NCBI GenBank assembly: GCA_965370045.1
Contig: CBDUSI010000013.1
Location: 1-54,060 of the forward strand
DNA: 54,060 nucleotides
DNA from: CAZONU01 sp965370045
GTDB taxonomy: Bacteria > Planctomycetota > SZUA-567 > JAKLDR01
Reading direction: 5' to 3'
Numbering within the stretch: the first letter of the stretch is position 1; each line of letters begins with the position of its first letter. Positions 42,808 through 49,291 of the stretch are shown one piece after another. A program made the position numbers and the translations under genes. The notes under the pieces were generated by a model, which ran no database searches, had not been told where the DNA came from, and saw nothing but the letters and a program-made list of their open reading frames with translations.

Positions 42808-43712
42808 CCCGCCCCCCAGAGGTCCCGTGGATAGACGCCGCGCTCTACCAGCCCGGCGATCGCCGACTTCACCGCGGGCACGTCCTCGCGGTAGGTGACC
42901 CCGAACCAGCGCTCGGCGGTGGGCGCCACCCGCACCCGGGCGCGGCCGGAACGCAGCACCGCGCCGACCACCTCGGGCACGAAGAACTCCGCCTTGGGGT
43001 TGCGCTCGTTCTCGGCCAGGAAGGTCGGGAAGTGCGCGGCCAGCTCGTCCAGGAAGTTCGGCGGGAAGCCCCACATGTTCATGGAGACGGTCGCCTCGCG
43101 GGGCAGCTCGGTCCAGTTCTCCCCGTCCTCGGTGTATTTGACGGCCTCGCCGAACTTCTCGATGTGGACACGCTCGTGGATCTCCCGCAGCCAGCCGTCG
43201 CCATCCACCTCGCAGACCCCGCGGGCCACGTGGCCGTGGTCGGAGAGCGTGTTCCAGAGCGTGAAGCCGACCAGGACGTACTCGCCCTCGGCGCCGGCGG
43301 CGAGTTGCGCGGCCAGCAGCCCGAAGCCCTCCGCCCCGTAGAAGTCGTCGGCGTTGATCACGCCAAAGGGCCGGTCGACGGCGGTGCGCGCGGCCAGCAC
43401 CGCGTGGCCGGTGCCCCAGGGCTTGACCCGGTCCTCGGGCACGCTGAAGCCCTCGGGCAGGTCGGTCATATCCTGGAAGAGGTACTCGGTCTCGACGCGC
43501 CTCTCGATGTTGCGGCCGATCTTCTCGCGGAAGGCCTCCTCGATGCCCCGGCGGACCACGAAGATGACCTTCTCGAAGCCGGCGCGCAGCGCGTCGTAAA
43601 TGGAGTAGTCGATGATGATCTCGCCGCAGGGGCCCACCGGGTCGATCTGCTTGAGGCCCCCGTAGCGCGAGCCTATGCCCGCGGCCATCACCACCAGCGC
43701 CGGTCCCGGCAA
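42804..43712 (-). CDS. Sugar-1-phosphate nucleotidyltransferase
   Basis: The protein has 302 residues. The TTG at 43712 is the likely start because AGGAGG lies seven bases upstream; ATG 43769 lacks a site. The N-terminus is VVMAAGIGSRYGGLKQIDPVG, the nucleotide-binding loop of NTP transferases. Further motifs are KPWGTGHAVLAART, GVINADDFYG (metal Asp) and MNMWGFPPNFLDEL. It likely makes UDP-HexNAc from the 1-phosphate produced by the NahK-like kinase, with which it is translationally coupled. The exact nucleotide and sugar are inferred from context. Confidence 0.87.
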   Translation of the reverse strand: MPGPALVVMAAGIGSRYGGLKQIDPVGPCGEIIIDYSIYDALRAGFEKVIFVVRRGIEEAFREKIGRNIERRVETEYLFQDMTDLPEGFSVPEDRVKPWGTGHAVLAARTAVDRPFGVINADDFYGAEGFGLLAAQLAAGAEGEYVLVGFTLWNTLSDHGHVARGVCEVDGDGWLREIHERVHIEKFGEAVKYTEDGENWTELPREATVSMNMWGFPPNFLDELAAHFPTFLAENERNPKAEFFVPEVVGAVLRSGRARVRVAPTAERWFGVTYREDVPAVKSAIAGLVERGVYPRDLWGAG

Positions 43713-43790
43713 GAGTTCCCCTCCTCTGAGATTCGGATGAAGCTTACCGGCCGCCGAGGGCTTTTTCAAGCGGGGGCGGGGGGACGCAAA

Positions 43791-44378
43791 CTAGGGCCGC
43801 GGCTTCTTCGCCTTGGGCGGCGTCCACCAACCGTTGTTGCAGAAGCTGCAGGAGGTCTTCTTCCCCCCGTAGGCCCCGCATCTGCCGGTGGTGTTGCAGG
43901 CATCGCAGGGCGCCCTGACGCCCATCAGCATCCGGGGAGCGTTGCCGCAGATATGGCACTTGCCGCTGCCCTGGCACGTTGAGCACTTCTTCCCATTGCA
44001 GAAGCCGCACCTCACGCTTTTCGGCCAAGCCAGCCGCGCGCCGCAGCCCGGACACTCCGCGACGATTCCCCCGGCGAGCACCCTCTTGCAGTGCGAGCAG
44101 GAGCAGATCGCGCGCCGGGTGTCGCCTTTCGCCGTGAAGCTGCCGGTGAAAGCCACGCTCACCAGCGCGGCAAGCTTCCCGGGCGGCTTCTTGACGGGCG
44201 GGACGGCCTCGTCCGGCGGCGAGAAGCGCGGCGCGCGACGGGCTGGCGCGACGGCCGCGGATTTGGGCTTCGACCGCCGGCCTCCGCAGCCGGCGATGGC
44301 CATCGCGGCGGCCATGCCGATGTAGAACCCGAGCGTGCGGCTGGAGCGTTTCTTCTCGGTGGGCTTCTCGTCGGTCAT
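43791..44378 (-). CDS. Cys-rich zinc-ribbon membrane-associated protein (module A)
   Basis: The 195-residue protein has N-terminus MTDEKPTEKKRSSRTLGFYIG, a hydrophobic segment and IAGCGG, a possible lipobox. After a Pro/Ala/Lys linker, the C-terminal 100 residues hold many CxxC pairs (CSCSHCKR, CPGCGAR, CGFCNGKKCSTCQGSGKC, CSFCNNGW), like the DnaJ-type Cys-rich or zinc-ribbon regions. The leader strongly resembles that of the upstream gene (module B), to which it is coupled by an ATGA overlap. The function is unknown; the zinc fingers suggest binding to protein or nucleic acid. Confidence 0.75.
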   Translation of the reverse strand: MTDEKPTEKKRSSRTLGFYIGMAAAMAIAGCGGRRSKPKSAAVAPARRAPRFSPPDEAVPPVKKPPGKLAALVSVAFTGSFTAKGDTRRAICSCSHCKRVLAGGIVAECPGCGARLAWPKSVRCGFCNGKKCSTCQGSGKCHICGNAPRMLMGVRAPCDACNTTGRCGAYGGKKTSCSFCNNGWWTPPKAKKPRP

Positions 44379-45046
44379 TTGGCGCCCTTCACTTTCTGCT
44401 TCTCAGCCTCGGCCAGTTCCTTGGCGAAGCGGCGGCGAGCAAACTCCAGTGCCGCCGCAGCCACTCGCTCAACAGGCCCGTTCCTGGCGGGCACAAAGAG
44501 CTCCAGTTCGTCAATCACGCTCTTTGCATCCGTCAGCCTTTCAACCGATGGCACTGTAATCGTTAGCTCTTCATCACTGGCCGCCGAGTCGCTGATCGCC
44601 ATCAGTACGCGAAGAACTTCGGCATCTGAGTGATTCTCAAGCACTTTGAAGAGCAACCTCGGCTGATCTTCAGCGGCGGGGTAGATAATCGAGATTTCCT
44701 CCGGGTTCTCGTAGCGGTCGGCAAGGGCGCCACCCCCCTCTGACAGCCGGACGCGGGGATTCTCCAATAGCAGCTCCATTGCCGGTTCACTGCCGCGACA
44801 AGCGGCGTCCGCGCATACCAACATCCATGGGGTCGCCATGCCTACGTCAAAGGGGCAACCGCTGGGATCTACATCGCACATCCTGATGGCTGGGCCGTCC
44901 TTCCGCACCTTGTAAATGGCATACCTGAGCTTCAGCGGCGTCCAGGCGAACCAGGCGCCGACCAGCAGGAACGCGACGGCGCCCATGCCGATGTAGAACC
45001 CGAGCATGCCCTTGCGCTTCTTCCCGGTGGGCTTCTCGTCGGTCAC
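44375..45046 (-). CDS. Membrane-anchored protein with TDEKPT leader (module B)
   Basis: The 223-residue protein starts at GTG 45046, eight codons below a reading frame ATG that is instead part of the leader; GGAGGAG is five bases upstream. The N-terminus VTDEKPTGKKRKGMLGFYIG precedes a membrane helix (MGAVAFLLVGAWFAW). The rest is a soluble domain rich in Leu/Glu with short helical repeats (LLFKVLENHSDAEVLRVLMAI), reminiscent of HEAT or armadillo units. No family was recognised. It has its own promoter and is coupled to module A. Confidence 0.72.
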   Translation of the reverse strand: MTDEKPTGKKRKGMLGFYIGMGAVAFLLVGAWFAWTPLKLRYAIYKVRKDGPAIRMCDVDPSGCPFDVGMATPWMLVCADAACRGSEPAMELLLENPRVRLSEGGGALADRYENPEEISIIYPAAEDQPRLLFKVLENHSDAEVLRVLMAISDSAASDEELTITVPSVERLTDAKSVIDELELFVPARNGPVERVAAAALEFARRRFAKELAEAEKQKVKGAK

Positions 45047-45065
45047 GGGATTCTCCTCCAGGTAC

Positions 45066-45093
45066 AGCATAGCTTCCCCCCCGCCGGGGTCAA
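45066..45093 (-). promoter_or_regulatory. Promoter of the module B-A unit
   Basis: TTGACC (45093-45088), 16 bp, TATGCT (45071-45066) on the minus strand. Sequence and layout match the promoter of the module D-C unit. Confidence 0.65.
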
Positions 45094-45333
45094 GGATTAC
45101 CTCAGTTGCCGGTTGTCAGTTTTCAGTCTGGAGTCTGGCGGCAGGAGGCAGGAGGCATTTCGGAATCGCTGCGCGGGCGCCCTCTTCATTCCGCAGTCCG
45201 CAATCCCAAATCCGCAATCAAGTCACCCCGTTGGGGTTAAGGGGGGGGGGTGAGTATGATGTTCTTGGAATTCGCAGCCGTGAGCCAGGGCGCTCGTAGG
45301 GCCTGGGGGCTGCGGGGTGGGGATTGCAGCGGG
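45094..45333. repeat. Intergenic stretch of degenerate repeats
   Basis: It contains TTGTCAGTTTTCAGTCTGGA, GGCAGGAGGCAGGAGGC and CCGCAGTCCGCAATC words, all typical of the dispersed low-complexity repeats of this genome, plus a G run at 45241-45250. No gene is apparent. The downstream part is the 3' region of the module D-C unit. Confidence 0.55.
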
Positions 45334-45756
45334 TTACTTGAGGGGCAGCGAGTCATCCAGCGAGTCAATACGAAGCAGCCTGTCGTCCCTGTCGAAGATC
45401 AGGTTGACGATGAAGTTCGATGGGTCGACCTCCATGTCCAGGTAAAAACGACGAGTTCGTGGTCTTGAACCGGTCTCGTGGTCGATTGGAATAAGTTCGG
45501 CGGGCACCAGTATGGCACGTACCTCCTCCAGGCTCATGCCCTTGCGGAGGTGGGTCTCCACCACCATGCGCAGGCCGCGGTACTGCTTGTCCGGGTCGTC
45601 GCTGCTCATGTGGTGCTTGGCGTAGGCCAGGTGGAAGACCTTCCAGTTGGCGCCGGCCAGGGCCAGGAGCAGAATCACAATCGGGACGGCCACCAGCCAG
45701 AGGACCATGCGCTTGGAGCGCTTGGCAGGTGCTGGGGAAGGGGCGGGGGAGGTCAT
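45334..45756 (-). CDS. Small membrane-anchored protein, module C
   Basis: The 140-residue protein is coupled to module D by ATGA. The N-terminus (SPAPSPAPAKRSKRMVLW) is a basic lead into a strong membrane helix (LVAVPIVILLLALAGANW). The soluble part includes GMSLEEVRAILVPAELIP, which resembles SmpA/OmlA- or DUF-type small beta/alpha folds (a gMtleeV-like motif), and MEVDPSNFIVNLIFDRDDRLLRI. Like SmpA-type proteins it may act near the outer membrane or cell wall; that is speculative. Confidence 0.65.
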   Translation of the reverse strand: MTSPAPSPAPAKRSKRMVLWLVAVPIVILLLALAGANWKVFHLAYAKHHMSSDDPDKQYRGLRMVVETHLRKGMSLEEVRAILVPAELIPIDHETGSRPRTRRFYLDMEVDPSNFIVNLIFDRDDRLLRIDSLDDSLPLK

Positions 45757-46322
45757 TGCTGGGTTTCTTTCGGTGCTTGCCCCACAAATCGCTTCGTCTT
45801 GCGCCTGGGCGGATTCATGGTTGCCTTCATCTTCGCAAGCGTCGTGGTCGCAAGGCGGCGGACTTCCTTGTTGGCGACCCCGCAGGCCTTCACCAGCGCC
45901 CCCTCGCGCCATGTATCCTCGTCCATGTCGCTGACGGGTTCGATGCCCAGGAAGCGGACCACCGCAAGCCGGGTTTCAAGGGGCAGGCTGTTGTCGGCCG
46001 GAGCCAACGTCAATACCGCACGGCCACGCGGGCAATAGCCCATTAGCTCAATGGCCATGAGCTTGTCCGGTGCCAGCCATCGCGGTCTGCGAATGTGTTC
46101 GTAGAGCACTTCGACTGCCGCGGACTCTCCGCCCAACCGGTTGAGCAGGGGCGCGTAGTTCTTGTCCGGCATCGACCTAAGCACCATCCGCACCCTCCAC
46201 ACCGGCACCACGACCTTCCAGCAGAGCAGGGCGCCTGTGAGGAGCAAAGCGAGCGCAATCCCCCAGTAGATGCAAATGCGCTTGGAGCGGGGCTTCTTCT
46301 CGGTCGGCTGCGCGTCGGTCAC
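45753..46322 (-). CDS. Membrane-anchored helical protein with TDAQPT leader, module D
   Basis: The 189-residue protein starts at GTG 46322 with GGAAGGAG upstream. The N-terminus VTDAQPTEKKPRSKRICIYWG parallels modules A and B. After one membrane helix (ALALLLTGALLCWKVVVPVW) the sequence forms helices of HEAT/TPR type (AAVEVLYEHIRRPRWLA, LETRLAVVRFLGIEP, VANKEVRRLATTTLAKM). No function was recognised. It heads the second bicistronic unit. Confidence 0.7.
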   Translation of the reverse strand: MTDAQPTEKKPRSKRICIYWGIALALLLTGALLCWKVVVPVWRVRMVLRSMPDKNYAPLLNRLGGESAAVEVLYEHIRRPRWLAPDKLMAIELMGYCPRGRAVLTLAPADNSLPLETRLAVVRFLGIEPVSDMDEDTWREGALVKACGVANKEVRRLATTTLAKMKATMNPPRRKTKRFVGQAPKETQQ

Positions 46323-46341
46323 GGGATACTCCTTCCAATAC

Positions 46342-46370
46342 AGCATACCGCTGTTGGGGCCCGGGGTCAA
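46342..46370 (-). promoter_or_regulatory. Promoter of the module D-C unit
   Basis: TTGACC (46370-46365), 17 bp, TATGCT (46347-46342) on the minus strand; the leader after it, ATGCTGTA then GGAGG-like, is the same as in the B-A unit. Confidence 0.65.
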
Positions 46371-46521
46371 GAGATTCAGTCAGGAGGCAGGAGTCAGGAG
46401 GAGCCGTTATCCCGCTCGTCGGAGGCAGATTCTCAGCGTTTCCCATTTCGTGTATATGTCTGTATATCAGCCTGTTACGTTCTATTGCGCCGACCGAGAG
46501 AATATTATATCCGAATTTAGC

Positions 46522-46550
46522 TTGACAGTCTGGTGTATTCGCGTTATAAT
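46522..46550 (+). promoter_or_regulatory. Perfect consensus sigma70 promoter
   Basis: TTGACA (46522-46527), 17 bp, TATAAT (46545-46550): a full consensus match. The region around it (46440-46560) is unusually AT-rich for this window. Confidence 0.85.
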
Positions 46551-46556
46551 ACTTGT

Positions 46557-46635
46557 AGTGCTGAGTGGTTCCCGAAGGGAGCCCGAAGCGCTGCAGCGGG
46601 GTTCGTCGAAACCACGCCAGGAGGGCGGAACCCCG
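46557..46635 (+). promoter_or_regulatory. Structured 5' leader of the repeat-bearing gene
   Basis: After the predicted start site, GGTTCCC/GGGAGCC (46566-46582) and GGGGTTC/GAACCCC (46599-46635) can pair, and a third TTTGCC/GGCAAA hairpin lies just after the ATG at 46636. The second stem would hide the AGGAGG ribosome site in its loop. Confidence 0.35.
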
Positions 46636-47802
46636 ATGGTTTGCCAGGGAGGGCAAAAGAGGTCGTTTGAGAGAGTTGACATGCCTGAAGCGGTTGAGGA
46701 CGGAGTTCGGCGGGTACTGCGGCAGGTGGCCTGCCTGCGCCTTCAGGGCGTCCACTGGGCGGGGGCCGCCGAGCAGATCGACGGCCTGTCCGCCGACGAG
46801 CTTATGGACATCTGCTGGGAGCACGAAGAACTCTGGGAGAAGACCTGCGCCCGCGCCGAGCGCGACATGGTGCGCCGTCTGGCCGGCCGGGCGCTGACTA
46901 TTCTTGAAGAGGTCATGACGGGCGACGATACGTCCCTGGCCACCCGCGCCTCGGAAGCAGTGCTGCTCCATCAACGCCACCTCGACCGCATGAACGGGGA
47001 CTTCTCACCACAGAGGACACAGAGTACACAGAGGGAAGAGCAAGAGACCGGGCTTGGGCCGCGGACAGATGCCGCCGATTGGCGGGTGACCATCACCGCG
47101 GAAGACTCGGGTAGTTCTCCGTGCTCCTCTGTGTCCTCTGTGTCCTCTGTGTCCTCTGTGGTAAACAGCCCTGATGAGATAAGAGAAATAGCCCTGCGGG
47201 CCATGCGCCGGCTGGACGAGCTGCTGCCCGAGAAACCGTCCACCGCGCTGCGCGCCGCCGAGGGGATACTGCGGCATTACAGATACTGGCATTGGTCAAA
47301 CGCAATTCTTTCCCGTCGTGACAGGTCGAAGCAGGAGAAGAAGCCCAAGGGCCCCGACTGGAAGGCGATCCTGCCCTGGCAGCAGGAAGACGCGCCGCCA
47401 CCGCCCGACAGAATTTCGATCCATGAGAACAGCAAGAGCATTGGCCGGGAGGGGCCGTCCGAGCGGATAGTGGCCTTTGACCGGCCGGGAGTCTCCAGCG
47501 AGTCCTGGGAGAAGACCGGCGCGGAGGCCGACGAGTACATTCGCGAGCTCGTTCAGGGCGAGAAGCCCGGCGTCGAGTTCATGTGGTACGGGCACTGGCT
47601 TACGACGCACCTGGAGCGCATCGCCGGCCGCGACAACATCCCCTGGCCGCCGCCCGAGGAGATGATCTCGGGGCGCTGGTACGCCGTCTATGACGAAGAG
47701 CTGCGCGATCTGAGAGTGAAGCCGCTGCCGGACACCTGGCAAACCGGCGATCCCGAACCACCGGACGGCTGGGGCCCCAACTCGCGGGCAAGCCCCAACT
47801 GA
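46636..47802 (+). CDS. Hypothetical protein, terminase-small-subunit-like, with in-frame repeat insertion
   Basis: The protein has 388 residues from ATG 46636, preceded by AGGAGG at a long 11-base spacing; ATG 46681 is a second option. The N-terminal part (AAEQIDGLSADELMDICW, then ARAERDMVRRLAGRALTILE) has the helical look of phage small-terminase or transposon-associated DNA-binding proteins. A helical unit is repeated: RRLAGRALTILEEV...ATRASEAVLLHQR and REIALRAMRRLDEL...ALRAAEGILRHYR. Between them lies a Ser/Gln-rich stretch (QRTQSTQREEQ ... SSVSSVSSVSSV) that is the translated repeat element at 47006-47163. It may derive from a mobile element. No other phage gene is present. Confidence 0.55.
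   Translation: MVCQGGQKRSFERVDMPEAVEDGVRRVLRQVACLRLQGVHWAGAAEQIDGLSADELMDICWEHEELWEKTCARAERDMVRRLAGRALTILEEVMTGDDTSLATRASEAVLLHQRHLDRMNGDFSPQRTQSTQREEQETGLGPRTDAADWRVTITAEDSGSSPCSSVSSVSSVSSVVNSPDEIREIALRAMRRLDELLPEKPSTALRAAEGILRHYRYWHWSNAILSRRDRSKQEKKPKGPDWKAILPWQQEDAPPPPDRISIHENSKSIGREGPSERIVAFDRPGVSSESWEKTGAEADEYIRELVQGEKPGVEFMWYGHWLTTHLERIAGRDNIPWPPPEEMISGRWYAVYDEELRDLRVKPLPDTWQTGDPEPPDGWGPNSRASPN
47006..47163. repeat. Inverted-repeat element inside a coding sequence
   Basis: Left CACCACAGAGGACACAGAG (47006-47024) and right CTCTGTGTCCTCTGTGG (47146-47162) are near-exact inverted copies, with extra tandem units of TGTCCTCTG. The insert keeps the reading frame and adds about 52 residues. 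Confidence 0.75.
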
Positions 47803-47807
47803 TTAGC

Positions 47808-47912
47808 CGCGGATGGACGCAGATAGCAAGGAGACGAGTGTTCAGTGTGCAGATTTCAGTGTTCAGGAGTCCAGAAAACTGAAAACAGAGAACTGAAAAC
47901 TGAAATATAAGC
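47808..47912. repeat. Degenerate repeat patch
   Basis: GCCGCGGATGGACGCAGATA matches the family at 41538-41685. It is followed by a TTTCAGTGTTCAG ... CTGAAAACTGAAA inverted repeat (about 47850-47908) of another family. No gene is seen. Confidence 0.55.
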
Positions 47913-48902
47913 TTAGTCGCGATCCTTGCGATATTCGCTGGAGCCCTGCTTGAGGGTGCGGCGCTCATTGGCGGTGAGCGAAGGCATCCCCTCGCGGCTG
48001 ACTTTCTCGAGGATGCGGTCGACCTCGGCCCTGAGCTTCTCGCGCTTCTCGGTTTCGGCGGCCAGCTTCCGGAGTTGCCGGCGGGTGCGCAGGCGCCCGA
48101 AGAACCCGGCATTCTCCGGCCTGCCGTAGCCTTCTACTGATTCGCGGGACCAGTCCTCCCTGATGCCCAGCGCGGCCGCGTAGGGGTTGCGCGAGGCCGG
48201 GTTGTACACGTAGCCGGCCTGGCGCACCATGCGCAGCTCCTGCTCGGCGGAGAAGATGATGAAGCCGCCCATGATCGCTATCATTACTGTGTCGGAAACC
48301 AGCCCGGCCACGACCAGCAGGCCGGCCAGCACCTGTCCCACGCGCACCGCCACCCTGGTGGCGGCGACGTCGCCGAGCTTGCAGGCCAACAGCGCCCGGA
48401 ACACCCGCCCGCCGTCCAGCGGGAACATCGGTATCAGGTTGAAGAAGAGAATGACCACGGCCACGATCCACCAGGTGATGAGGGCCTCCGCCAGCCAGCT
48501 CTGGGAGCGCGACAGGAAGAGCACCGGCGCGGTGGCGACGACCAGCAGGGCGTGGGCCGCCGGGCCGGCCAGGGCGACTTTCAGCTCGACCTTCGGCGAG
48601 GACATGCCCCCGGAGATCTGGCACTCGCCGCCCAGCGGCCAGAGCATGATCCCCTTGATGGTCAGCCCGCAGCGCCGCGCGGCGAAGGCGTGCCCCAACT
48701 CGTGCCAGAGAATCAGGCTGAAGAGGGAGACGCTCATGACGCCGGTGACCGCGAGACCCACCGGCCCGCTTGCCATCAGCCCCTCCAGCAGCCAGAAGCC
48801 GATCAGGAGTATCAGCAGCAGGTGTATCTTGATGTCCATGCCGCGAATGCGGCCGATTCGCGGCGTCCAGTTTATTCCGCCCGCGGAGTACATGGCGCTC
48901 AT
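47913..48902 (-). CDS. M50-family (site-2-type) membrane metalloprotease
   Basis: The 329-residue protein has five or six membrane helices with the zinc site HELGH at residues 67-71 (H67, E68, H71) and NLIPMFPLDGGRVFRALL carrying the third ligand Asp. It is a rhomboid-like-context S2P homologue that cuts within membrane helices, often releasing regulators such as anti-sigma factors. The C-terminal soluble tail includes the motif SREGMPSLTANERRTLKQGS, also seen on other Planctomycetota membrane proteases. No partner anti-sigma factor is adjacent. Confidence 0.9.
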   Translation of the reverse strand: MSAMYSAGGINWTPRIGRIRGMDIKIHLLLILLIGFWLLEGLMASGPVGLAVTGVMSVSLFSLILWHELGHAFAARRCGLTIKGIMLWPLGGECQISGGMSSPKVELKVALAGPAAHALLVVATAPVLFLSRSQSWLAEALITWWIVAVVILFFNLIPMFPLDGGRVFRALLACKLGDVAATRVAVRVGQVLAGLLVVAGLVSDTVMIAIMGGFIIFSAEQELRMVRQAGYVYNPASRNPYAAALGIREDWSRESVEGYGRPENAGFFGRLRTRRQLRKLAAETEKREKLRAEVDRILEKVSREGMPSLTANERRTLKQGSSEYRKDRD

Positions 48903-49229
48903 TATAACCGAAGCTGGGGGCCCGCGCTATTCCCGCCGGCGGAAGAACTGGCTCACCGCATTGTCGCAGCTGGGTCGCGCAGCGCCCGACGCAGCTCTCT
49001 GGTCAGGTAGCGGTCCGCGTTGCCCATACTTCCCCCTACCCGGCGCGTCCCTCCACTAGGCTAACGCTCGGCCCGTGGGGCCCCTTCCCCGAAAACTCCT
49101 GAATCCGTGGGGCGGCCGGAGAGCTTGACAGGGCCAGGGGTCGGAATACAACGCACTGCTAATTAAGTGGTTATGTCGTCGCCAGTCGAACCTCTCCGGC
49201 CCCTGAGGTGCGAATGTGCGGCGCAGCGG
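48903..49229. other. Intergenic stretch between divergent genes
   Basis: No well-supported gene. A 24-codon frame, ATG 49027 to TGA 48953 on the minus strand (MGNADRYLTRELRRALRDP...), has a GGGGGA upstream and may be a remnant or tiny peptide. A second promoter-like TTGACA-16-TACAAC is at 49125-49152. Confidence 0.35.
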
Positions 49230-49258
49230 TTGCTTCGCTCGGCGCTCGGGGATATGCT
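49230..49258 (+). promoter_or_regulatory. Promoter of the ExbD/toroid lipoprotein gene
   Basis: TTGCTT (49230-49235), 17 bp, TATGCT (49253-49258), 33 bases before the ATG at 49292. Confidence 0.55.
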
Positions 49259-49291
49259 GGGGGCCGGCCCCATCGACTGAAGGAGAAGGCT

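Noticed and set aside
46636..47802. A prophage fragment
   Set aside because: Only one gene resembles a phage protein, and weakly; no capsid, portal, integrase or large terminase is present.
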